A DNA stretch of 64,000 bases, taken from Collinsella sp. BA40. Its GTDB lineage: Bacteria; Actinomycetota; Coriobacteriia; Coriobacteriales; Coriobacteriaceae. Position 1 is the stretch's first letter; every line of letters starts with the position of its first letter. The position numbers and the translations under genes are program-made. This document shows positions 35,045 through 41,921 of this stretch, in pieces. The stretch covers positions 1 through 64,000 of the forward strand of contig NZ_VOWY01000002.1 in the NCBI RefSeq assembly GCF_008014645.1, written 5' to 3'. A model generated the notes under the pieces. The model was not told the DNA's origin, did not search any database, and worked only from the letters and a program-made list of their open reading frames with translations.

Positions 35045-37813
35045 CTATCCCTGGCGCTCGCGACGACGATACGCCCCTGCAGCGCCAAGGACCCCCAGAC
35101 CGGCTGCGGCCATGGCGGCGGCGATGGCAGCATCAAGGTCGCCGGTTGCCGGAATCCTATCCTTGGAGGTATCCGAAGACGCCGCCTCGGCATCTCCCTT
35201 GGACTCTTCGGGCTTCTTGGCCGGAGCGTCGGCGTCCGCCGCGCGCGCGGCGTCGCGGGCGGCCTCGAGACGGGCGCGCTCTGCCGTCGCCGCATCGAGC
35301 TGCTCTTTAGCCTCGGCAAGCCGGCGCTCCTTGGACTCCAGATCCGCCTCGGCGTCGTCTACGGCGGCCTCGCAGAGACTCAGCGCGGAACGAGCCTCGG
35401 ACAGCGTTGCCGAAAGATTCCTGACGGCCTTCATGGATTGCTCGACCTCGGCCTTCTTTGCCGCATAAGCAGCCTGGGCCGCATCGAGGTCCGCCTTGGC
35501 GCGGTCGTACCTCGTACCCGAATCGGTGATGGCGGCGTATCGGGTCCGAACGGCATCGAGCTCGGACGCCGCCTGGTTCTTGGCGGCCTCGAGCGCGGGC
35601 AACTGGGCGCGAGCGTCGGCGAGCTGGGCGCGCTTGGATGCGAGCTGCTGGTTGATGCGGGCCTTCTCGGCTTCGACCGCGCTGCGCACGCGCGCAAGCT
35701 CCGCTTCGGCGGCGCGCTTCGACTCGGCGGCACGGGCCTCCTCGGCCTTCGCGGCATCGAGCTTGGCCTTTGCCTCAGCGGTGCCGATATTGGTCTTGGC
35801 ATGGTCGTCCACGGCCTTGTCCGCCGCAGCCTTGGCGCGGTCGGCGGCGTCGCGGGCGGCCTTCTTGCCCGCCAGGTCCTGGGCCGCGATGCGCGCGTCG
35901 ACATCGTCGATCTCTTTCAGGAGCTGGTCGATCCGCGCCTGCAGCTGGCTATTGCCGCCACCCTGCTCGATAGCCTTAAGCAGACGGGCGCGGTAGGCGT
36001 CGACCGTGTAGATGTTCTCGAGGAGGTTATAGTAAACGGGACGACCATCGAGACCACCGTAGGGGCCGACCTTGTTCTCATCGCGGAACTCCTGGCCCAT
36101 GACGGGACGGCCGTTGAAGCCGGTCGCGTTCCACGCGGCGCCGGTGACGGTGTAGGAGCCCTCGACGATGTTCTCGTAGTGACCGGTCTGGCCGCCGGAG
36201 CCGCCGGGCTGGTAGACCTTGCCCGTGGCGGGGTCGGTCACGGCGTGTCCGAGGGCGTTGGCCTTCTCGTTCCAGTACCAACCCTCGTAGGCGGTGTGGG
36301 CGTCGGTGTAGCCGGCATTGATGTTCTCGGCCCAGCCCTGAGCGCCGTGGCTGTGGCTGGCGACGTGCTCGAGCTTGCCGGTCTTCTTGAGGTTGGCCGC
36401 AGACCAGTTCGTGTTCATGATGGCGATCGCCATAGCCACGTCGGAGACGTAGAGCTCGGGCAGGCCCTCAGCCTTGCGCAAGGCGTTGCACTCGGCGATG
36501 AGGTCGAGAGCCTTCAGCATGTTGCCGATGGCGGATGCGTCATTGGGATCGTTCAGGTTGGTGTACTTGGACAGGACGTCGGACTTGTCACCGTCGATGT
36601 ATACGTCGCGCCAACCATTGAGAATGTTCTGGGCCATAGCGCCAGGTGCAACATTGTCGACGTAATCAGGCTTGATGCCCCCGTCGTCAACAACACCCTG
36701 GTTCTTGATGAACTCGAAGAAGTCGTTAGCGTTCTTGATGGTGCTCTGGCCACCGGTCTCCATCTGCTTGCGCAGCTCGTCGACCTTCTTCTGCTTCTCG
36801 GCCTTCTGCGACTCGAGGTCCTTCACCGTCTGGCTCGCGGTCTCGTACGCCGAACGCGCGTTGTCTGCCGCGCGCTTGGCATCGGCCGCGGCCTTCACCA
36901 ACCGGTCGTACTCGGCCGCCCAGGCCTCATGCCCGCGCAAAGCGTCGTCGTAGACCCGCTGGGCCGCGTCCACGGCGGCATGCGCATCGTCGTGCGCCGT
37001 ACGCGCATCGGCGGCTTTCTTCTGGGCCGCCGAGAGCTTGTTGTCCTGCACGGCCAAGCGCCCCTCGAGGTCGGTCACCTCGCCGGCCAGGCGGTCCGCC
37101 AGGCGCTTGCGTCCGCTATACGCCGAAGCAGCCGCATCGTAGGCGGACTGCTTGCCCGCGATGGCGGCGTCGGCCTGGGCGCGCGCCGTGGATCCCGAGC
37201 GCTCGACGGTCTTGTTATAGGCTTTCCGGGCTGCGATAAGACACTGCCGAGCCTGCTCTTTCTCCTCGGTCTGCCACTCTTCGATGGCATCGTATTCGGT
37301 CTGCGCGCGCTGCAGCTCGGCGCGGGAGGCGGCGATAGCGCCTCCATCCACGAGCTCCGCAGCAGCCGCATAAGCGTCGCGCGCGCGGCCGTACTCGGTC
37401 TTGGCCGCGTCGAGCGTAGATGAAAGCGAAGGCAGGGCGGCGCTGGCAGCGTCAAACACGACCTTTTCCTCATCGAGCCGCACCTGAGCTCGATCCGCCT
37501 GGCGCTTGGCCTCGTCATATTCCCGATCGGCCGCGCGCTTGGCGGCAAGCGCTTCATCGTACGCCGCCTGTGCCTCGCGCTTGGCAGCCTCGAGGCCATC
37601 GAAATCGGTTGCCGCAAGGAACGCGTCCAGCTCCGCCTGCGCTTTCGCCAAGGCGTCATTCGCTTTCGAAGCACGTGTAGCGGCGGCGCGCACCGCGGCA
37701 TCCGCGCTGGTCTGCGCCAGGGCCGTTGCCGGGGACAGCACCGAAGGGGCCGCCATAGCGGCGGCCAGCATCACGGCAACCGCGGTCTTCGGGTTCGTCC
37801 GCTTGGTGGGCAT
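35045..37813 (-). CDS. Surface coiled-coil protein with CAP domain and sortase-like tail
   Basis: A 922-residue exported protein. Signal peptide about 1-34 (VAVMLAAAMAAPSVLSPATALA). Ala/Lys/Glu-rich coiled coils occupy about 40-360 and 640-880. Between them is a CAP/SCP domain (about 400-620) with ECNALRKAEGLPEL, HSHGAQGWAENI and GHYENIVEGSYTVTG. The C-terminus has IPATGD, a hydrophobic helix and RRRERQG, a variant LPxTG sorting signal. CAP domains are common in wall-associated and host-interaction proteins. ATG 37813 follows AAAGGGG; upstream in-frame Met codons lack ribosome sites. A short ORF lies upstream at 37902-38006. Confidence 0.88.
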   Translation of the reverse strand: MPTKRTNPKTAVAVMLAAAMAAPSVLSPATALAQTSADAAVRAAATRASKANDALAKAQAELDAFLAATDFDGLEAAKREAQAAYDEALAAKRAADREYDEAKRQADRAQVRLDEEKVVFDAASAALPSLSSTLDAAKTEYGRARDAYAAAAELVDGGAIAASRAELQRAQTEYDAIEEWQTEEKEQARQCLIAARKAYNKTVERSGSTARAQADAAIAGKQSAYDAAASAYSGRKRLADRLAGEVTDLEGRLAVQDNKLSAAQKKAADARTAHDDAHAAVDAAQRVYDDALRGHEAWAAEYDRLVKAAADAKRAADNARSAYETASQTVKDLESQKAEKQKKVDELRKQMETGGQSTIKNANDFFEFIKNQGVVDDGGIKPDYVDNVAPGAMAQNILNGWRDVYIDGDKSDVLSKYTNLNDPNDASAIGNMLKALDLIAECNALRKAEGLPELYVSDVAMAIAIMNTNWSAANLKKTGKLEHVASHSHGAQGWAENINAGYTDAHTAYEGWYWNEKANALGHAVTDPATGKVYQPGGSGGQTGHYENIVEGSYTVTGAAWNATGFNGRPVMGQEFRDENKVGPYGGLDGRPVYYNLLENIYTVDAYRARLLKAIEQGGGNSQLQARIDQLLKEIDDVDARIAAQDLAGKKAARDAADRAKAAADKAVDDHAKTNIGTAEAKAKLDAAKAEEARAAESKRAAEAELARVRSAVEAEKARINQQLASKRAQLADARAQLPALEAAKNQAASELDAVRTRYAAITDSGTRYDRAKADLDAAQAAYAAKKAEVEQSMKAVRNLSATLSEARSALSLCEAAVDDAEADLESKERRLAEAKEQLDAATAERARLEAARDAARAADADAPAKKPEESKGDAEAASSDTSKDRIPATGDLDAAIAAAMAAAGLGVLGAAGAYRRRERQG

Positions 37814-37901
37814 GGATATCACGTCCCCTTTCATTGATGTGGCGTTCTTGCTCGTCGGCATAGACCTGTTAACCTGTGATTTCGATAGGAAATACACAGT
37901 A

Positions 37902-38006
37902 CTATCCTCTAACAGATGTTAACCCTGCATCATTTATCGGGCAACCCACGCGGCGGCCGTTGGGCGAGGCGCCCGCGACGGAGCCCTTGTCTTCGATCTT
38001 GCTCAT
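37902..38006 (-). CDS. Possible 34-residue peptide upstream of the CAP-domain gene
   Basis: A small reading frame with a good ribosome site (GGAGGG, 8 bases before ATG 38006): MSKIEDKGSVAGASPNGRRV, then GCPINDAGLTSVRG. It ends about 90 bases before the surface-protein start and is preceded by a hairpin with a T-run on the same strand. It could be a leader peptide, a secreted peptide or a decayed gene fragment. No homologue is recognised. Confidence 0.35.
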   Translation of the reverse strand: MSKIEDKGSVAGASPNGRRVGCPINDAGLTSVRG

Positions 38007-38020
38007 AGATGCTTCCCTCC

Positions 38021-38048
38021 GAAAACAGCCCGCCCATCCGACGGGCTG
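38021..38048 (-). terminator. Hairpin before the small ORF (terminator or attenuator)
   Basis: A 7-bp stem CAGCCCG/CGGGCTG with a 9-base loop, then TTTTC on the minus strand, placed a few bases before the ribosome site of the 34-residue ORF. It could attenuate transcription into the small ORF and the surface-protein gene. Confidence 0.5.
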
Positions 38049-38235
38049 CCCACTTTATGTGCTTGTCTATGCATATCAATTGTATAGGACTTGCCTACAG
38101 CCTCCATGAGCAAAACCGCCGTCCGCCTGGACTTTTGCGCGGCAGACCGTGAAACTTACTGCGAAGTTGAGGAAGCGCCGTCTCGAGCGCGCCTGAAAAA
38201 GGCGTCGAAAGCTTGAGCGCCGATCGCCCTCGATA

Positions 38236-38267
38236 ACAAAAAAGCTCGCCGGCAAAGCCGACGAGCT
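38236..38267 (-). terminator. Terminator of tRNA-fMet
   Basis: An 11-bp stem AGCTCGTCGGC/GCCGGCGAGCT with a 3-base loop is followed by TTTTTTGTTA on the minus strand, 10 bases after the tRNA. Confidence 0.9.
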
Positions 38268-38276
38268 GCAAGTTCT

Positions 38277-38353
38277 TGGTCGCGGGGGCAGGATTTGAAC
38301 CTACGACCTCCGGGTTATGAGCCCGGCGAGCTACCAGACTGCTCCACCCCGCA
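38277..38353 (-). tRNA. Initiator tRNA-fMet (anticodon CAU)
   Basis: A 77-base minus-strand tRNA with encoded CCA. The anticodon stem-loop CCGGG-CTCATAA-CCCGG has the three G-C pairs of initiator tRNA. D-arm GGAGCAGTCTGGTAGCTC and T-arm AGGTTCAAATCCT fit the initiator pattern. The first acceptor pair is U1-G72, not the common C1-A72 mismatch, so position 1-72 is still weak. A strong promoter lies upstream and a terminator follows. Confidence 0.93.
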
Positions 38354-38384
38354 ATGTCTGGACGCACTGTGTGCGCAAGTAAAT

Positions 38385-38413
38385 ATAATAGGGTGATCCA
38401 CGATCTAATGCAA
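38385..38413 (-). promoter_or_regulatory. Sigma-70 promoter of tRNA-fMet
   Basis: On the minus strand TTGCAT (38413-38408) and TATTAT (38390-38385) are separated by exactly 17 bases. Transcription would start about 25 bases before the tRNA. The best sigma-70-like promoter in the window. Confidence 0.75.
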
Positions 38414-38592
38414 GCACTTTTTCAAACTTTTTTTCGCCTGTGTCAAATTCGGCCAAACTTTTATCATTTTTCGATAAAGTGTTACTGTTTTGGCAGCTTA
38501 CTCTTTATACAAGGGGCGAAGGCGTATACAATCAAAAACCAATTGTGTTTATATGCAATCATTTTTAATCTGTTAGCTATCTTGGAGGAGCC
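38414..38592. other. AT-rich control region before marR gene
   Basis: About 180 bases are markedly AT-rich compared with the rest of the window. They contain a dyad CTTTTATC/GATAAAG near 38456-38478 and TATACAA/AATTGTG motifs near 38506-38555, suitable for a promoter and operator of the downstream MarR gene. No gene is seen. Confidence 0.4.
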
Positions 38593-39081
38593 TTGCCCGT
38601 CCAGCCGACCGCGAACGCCACTGCCGACGCTCTGCATCGCGAGGTAATCGAAAAGCTCATCAGCACCCAGCGGTGCTTGCAAAAGTGGCACGCTGCAGTC
38701 CAGCAATCGGCCGGATCGCCCGCGTTCAGCCCGCTCCGAGGGCAAGGGCGCGTCCTCTCCCTTCTTGCTCGCAAGACCGAGATGCGCCAGCGCGATATGT
38801 GCGAACAGCTGGGCATCCGTCCGCAATCGCTCGGCGAGATGCTCTTCAAGCTTGAAAAGAACGGCCTCATCGAGCGGCGCGCGCTCGATACGGGCAACCA
38901 TGCGCTATCCGTCCGAATCACCGATAAGGGTCTGGCTCTTGCCACCGACACCGCCGTCGTCCCCAACTTCGACTCGTTCACCGACGACGAGCTGCGCTCC
39001 TACATCACGTTTCTGGACCGCACGATGATCGAGCTCAACCGCCATCGCGAGCTGCTCACGAAAACCGAAGCGGCCGAGTAG
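38593..39081 (+). CDS. MarR-family regulator
   Basis: A 162-residue winged-helix protein: EMRQRDMCEQLGIRPQSLGEMLFKLEKNGLIERRALDTGNHALSVRITDKG is the recognition helix and wing, with flanking dimerisation helices. The start is TTG at 38593 with GGAGGAG 2-4 bases upstream, an arrangement identical to that of the sirtuin gene at 49360. It stands alone in front of a strong bidirectional terminator and converges on the ccm operon. Its target is unknown; the AT-rich region upstream probably contains its own site. Confidence 0.85.
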   Translation: MPVQPTANATADALHREVIEKLISTQRCLQKWHAAVQQSAGSPAFSPLRGQGRVLSLLARKTEMRQRDMCEQLGIRPQSLGEMLFKLEKNGLIERRALDTGNHALSVRITDKGLALATDTAVVPNFDSFTDDELRSYITFLDRTMIELNRHRELLTKTEAAE

Positions 39082-39098
39082 CCCGCACCCGCCATCCA

Positions 39099-39144
39099 CG
39101 AAAGCGCCCGTCGGCAGATAGACCCCTGCCGACGGGCGCTTTCG
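39099..39144. terminator. Bidirectional terminator
   Basis: A perfect 19-bp stem (CGAAAGCGCCCGTCGGCAG and complement) with an 8-base loop after the marR gene. Confidence 0.85.
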
Positions 39145-39169
39145 TAGGCACGCTCATGCATCCACATGA

Positions 39170-39202
39170 CAAAGGGCGCCGCCCCTTTTTGAGGCGACGC
39201 CC
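39170..39202 (-). terminator. Terminator of the ccm operon
   Basis: A 10-bp stem with one mismatch (GGGCGTCGCC/GGCGGCGCCC) is followed by TTTGTC on the minus strand, about 20 bases after the last ccm gene. Confidence 0.65.
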
Positions 39203-39223
39203 GGGAACTACCGTAGGGGCTTC

Positions 39224-39412
39224 CTACTCCTTGCGCTCGCGCTCTTCCAACGCGCGCTTCAGCGCCTCGATGTCCTCGCTCGTGTGCTTGGATTTCTTCC
39301 ACAGCGAGAACACGTACACGAACAGCGTGAGCCAGATGCCCACATACGCGGCGAGCACGAACGGAGCCGCCGGCAATACGGTCGAATAGACCTCGGAAAG
39401 AATCGCATCCAT
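39224..39412 (-). CDS. CcmD-like small membrane protein
   Basis: A 62-residue protein with one transmembrane helix (FVLAAYVGIWLTLFVYVFSLW) and a basic, then charged, cytoplasmic tail (KKSKHTSEDIEALKRALEERERKE). Size, topology and place immediately after ccmC fit CcmD, the small subunit that helps release holo-CcmE from the CcmABC complex. Sequence identity in this family is always low, so the call rests mainly on context. AAGGAGG overlaps the end of ccmC. Confidence 0.75.
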   Translation of the reverse strand: MDAILSEVYSTVLPAAPFVLAAYVGIWLTLFVYVFSLWKKSKHTSEDIEALKRALEERERKE

Positions 39413-39414
39413 GG

Positions 39415-40299
39415 TTAGTCCTCCTTGCTCGGGTTCTCGTCATCGGCGCGGGCGGCGACAGCCGACGCGTCGCAGGCAGCTTCGCGCACCACCTCGACCG
39501 CGTGCCGCGCGCTCAGGCGCTCGAGCGCCGCGGCCGCCGCGCGCTCGTTCGCACGGGCATCCAGCTCTTCCAGCTGCTCTTTCAGCTCCTCGACCGCCTG
39601 GGCATCGCCATGTACGCGCAGCGCATAGCGGTACAGCGCGAAACCGATCATGAGCATGCCGAACAAGCCCAGCAAAAACGGGATCAGCATCATGGGCGGC
39701 AGGCCGCTATCGGTGCGGAACACCACCGGATGGATCGACGAGGGCACCAAGCGCGTGATGAAGAACGAGATGGGCGCGTCGATGAACGCGATGATTCCGA
39801 AGACCGCGCAGAACCGCGCGCGCTTCTCGGGGTCGTCGATGGCGTTGCGCAGGATGAAGTACCCGATCACCAGCAGCATCAAGATGAAGTACGTGGTAAG
39901 CCGCGGCTCCCACACCCACCACACGCCCCACTCGAAGCAGGTCCACAGGTCGCCCGAAATCATGGTTGCCACGATGAAGACGAGCGCGACCTGGGCCGCG
40001 ACATAGGCGCGCAGGTCGTACGCACGGTCCTTGGTCATGAGGAAGCGCACGCCGTAGTACGCCAGAAACGCCATCACGACGAACGAGGCGATGGCCACCG
40101 GAACGTGCAGGTAGAAGATCTTCTGGCTGAGCAGAAGCTTGGTGGTGACCATCTGGCCGGCAATCACCACGGGCTCGGAAAGCTGGGCGCCCTGGACCAG
40201 CGGAGCCAGCGTGAACGTCCATACCACGTCCACCGCGGTGAGCACCGCGCCCAGAAGCAGCAACAGCGGAACAAGTCGATCGGCTTTCGATTGCACCAT
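39415..40299 (-). CDS. ccmC: Haem-handling protein CcmC
   Basis: A 294-residue six-helix membrane protein. It presents haem to CcmE through its Trp-rich motif, here WTCFEWGVWWVWEPRLTTYF, flanked by His residues (LHVPVA and SSIHPVVF). The N-terminal 230 residues match CcmC. The last 60 residues are a charged helical tail rich in Glu and Ala, longer than usual. It is fifth in the unit ccmE-F-A-B-C-D. A 132-base gap separates it from ccmB. Confidence 0.92.
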   Translation of the reverse strand: MVQSKADRLVPLLLLLGAVLTAVDVVWTFTLAPLVQGAQLSEPVVIAGQMVTTKLLLSQKIFYLHVPVAIASFVVMAFLAYYGVRFLMTKDRAYDLRAYVAAQVALVFIVATMISGDLWTCFEWGVWWVWEPRLTTYFILMLLVIGYFILRNAIDDPEKRARFCAVFGIIAFIDAPISFFITRLVPSSIHPVVFRTDSGLPPMMLIPFLLGLFGMLMIGFALYRYALRVHGDAQAVEELKEQLEELDARANERAAAAALERLSARHAVEVVREAACDASAVAARADDENPSKED

Positions 40300-40431
40300 G
40301 CTCCCCTTTCTCCTTATAGAACGAAAACGTGCCGCCCGCCCGCGCGAACGGCACGCCCATAGTACCCGAACTCGGCTCGCGCGACCTACCCTGCAAGAGG
40401 GTATATCGCCCGCCCGGAGCCTCGCGGCGCG

Positions 40432-41181
40432 CTAGGCGTCCACCACGAACTCGTAAAGGCCCCAGGCCGCGGCGATCATGACGACGTCGTAGACGAGCGC
40501 CACGCCGCACGAGGTCCAGAAGGTCCCCATAGTGCCCTCCACACCCAGAAACGCGCAGGTGGTCGCCGAAACGCAGGCGTAGAGCAGCGGAAAGGCCACG
40601 GGAATGAACAGGATGGCCAGCAGCACGTCGCGACCGCGCGTTTCGATGGTCATGGTGGACAGCAGGGTGCCCACGCCGGCGACGCCCACCGTGCCGACAA
40701 GCAACGGCACCGCGATGAGCGGGGTCGTTGCCGCGAGCTCGGCGCCCGAGAGGAAGAACAGGAAGAACAGCGGAACGACGACGACCTCTACCGCCAGCAA
40801 GAACAGCAGGTTGCTAGTTGCCTTGGCCAAAAAGATCACCGCGCGGTCCACGGGCGCCAGCAGGATGCCCTCCAGGCAGCCCGACTCCGTCTCGTGCCCG
40901 AAGCTGCGGTTGAGACCTAGCAGGCTCGTGAAGATCACAAGCGCCCACAGCAGGCCGCCGGCAAACGACACCACCTGGAGCTTATCGCCCACCTGCGCGA
41001 GCGCGGCGCCGTAGATGGTGAGCACCAGCAGCGCGTACACGCCCATGGAGGTGAGCATCTCGCGCGTGCGAAGCTCCTGGCGCACATCCTTTGCAAGCAA
41101 GGCGCGATACTGGGCCAGCGCACGCGGCGCCCGGCCGCCGGAACCTTTCGCGCAGACGCGCTCGTTCTCGATACGGGACAC
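40432..41181 (-). CDS. ccmB: Cytochrome c maturation ABC permease CcmB
   Basis: A 249-residue six-helix permease subunit of the CcmABCD complex. It has the family segments YRALLAKDVRQELRTREML, LNRSFGHETESGCLEGILLAPVDR and the Pro/Gly-rich middle helices. The complex uses ATP to release haem-loaded CcmE. GTG 41181 follows the ccmA stop by two bases, which implies translational coupling; the frame remains open upstream into ccmA sequence but is not real there. Confidence 0.92.
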   Translation of the reverse strand: MSRIENERVCAKGSGGRAPRALAQYRALLAKDVRQELRTREMLTSMGVYALLVLTIYGAALAQVGDKLQVVSFAGGLLWALVIFTSLLGLNRSFGHETESGCLEGILLAPVDRAVIFLAKATSNLLFLLAVEVVVVPLFFLFFLSGAELAATTPLIAVPLLVGTVGVAGVGTLLSTMTIETRGRDVLLAILFIPVAFPLLYACVSATTCAFLGVEGTMGTFWTSCGVALVYDVVMIAAAWGLYEFVVDA

Positions 41182-41183
41182 GG

Positions 41184-41921
41184 TTACGACACCCCCGTTC
41201 CAACGGTTGCGAGGTACAGGTCGCGGAAGGCCGCGGCGTCGACGCGCTCTTTCTCGGCGCACACCACCACGCGGCCGCGCGCCAGGATGAGCGCGTGCGA
41301 GCACATGGCGAAGCCCTTCTCGAGGTCATGGCTCACCATTACGAAGGTGCGGCCGTCGCGCACGCGCCCGATGAGCTCGTCGAAGAGCTCGGCCGCGTGC
41401 GGGTCGAGGCCCGAATACGGCTCGTCCAGCAAGACGAGCTCGGGGTCGTTCACCAGCGCGCGGGCAATGGAGAGCCGCTGCTGCATGCCGCGCGAGAAGG
41501 TGCGCGCGCAGTCGTTGCACCGATGGTCGAGCTCGACCAGGCGCAGCAGCTCGTCGATGCGCGCCTCGTCGACGTCGCCGTACAGCGAGGCGAAGAACCG
41601 CAGGTTCTCGCGGGCCGTGAGGTCGCCGTAGAGCATCGGCTTATGCGAGATAAGGCCGATGCGGGAGCGCAGCGAGTCCGGCTCCTCGAGCGCATCGACG
41701 CCCAGCAGCGACAGCTCGCCGCGCGTGGGGCGCGAGAGCAGCGCCAGCATGCGCAGGAGCGTGGTCTTTCCGGCGCCGTTGGGACCGAAGATCGACAGGA
41801 AGGCGCCGGACGGCACCTCCAGGTCCACGCCATCCAGTCCGCGACGACGGCCGAACTGCTTCACCAGGCCGCGGGCGCTCACCGCGAGCGGGGCCGCGGA
41901 ACCGTCATGCGCGCTAGCCAC
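41184..41921 (-). CDS. ccmA: Cytochrome c maturation ATPase CcmA
   Basis: A 245-residue ABC ATPase. Walker A GPNGAGKTT, the Q/H-loop segment ISHKPMLYGDLTARENL typical of CcmA, signature FSRGMQQRLSIARAL, and Walker B ELVLLDEPYSGLD. It powers the CcmABCD complex. The GTG start at 41921 overlaps the end of ccmF by 8 bases and has AAGGG upstream; the ATG further up lies inside ccmF. Confidence 0.93.
   Translation of the reverse strand: MASAHDGSAAPLAVSARGLVKQFGRRRGLDGVDLEVPSGAFLSIFGPNGAGKTTLLRMLALLSRPTRGELSLLGVDALEEPDSLRSRIGLISHKPMLYGDLTARENLRFFASLYGDVDEARIDELLRLVELDHRCNDCARTFSRGMQQRLSIARALVNDPELVLLDEPYSGLDPHAAELFDELIGRVRDGRTFVMVSHDLEKGFAMCSHALILARGRVVVCAEKERVDAAAFRDLYLATVGTGVS

Noticed and set aside
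35042-37423. Long plus-strand frame opposite the coiled-coil CAP protein gene
   Set aside because: The opposite strand has a complete signal peptide, CAP domain and sorting signal; the plus frame is a shadow of the Ala-rich coding sequence.
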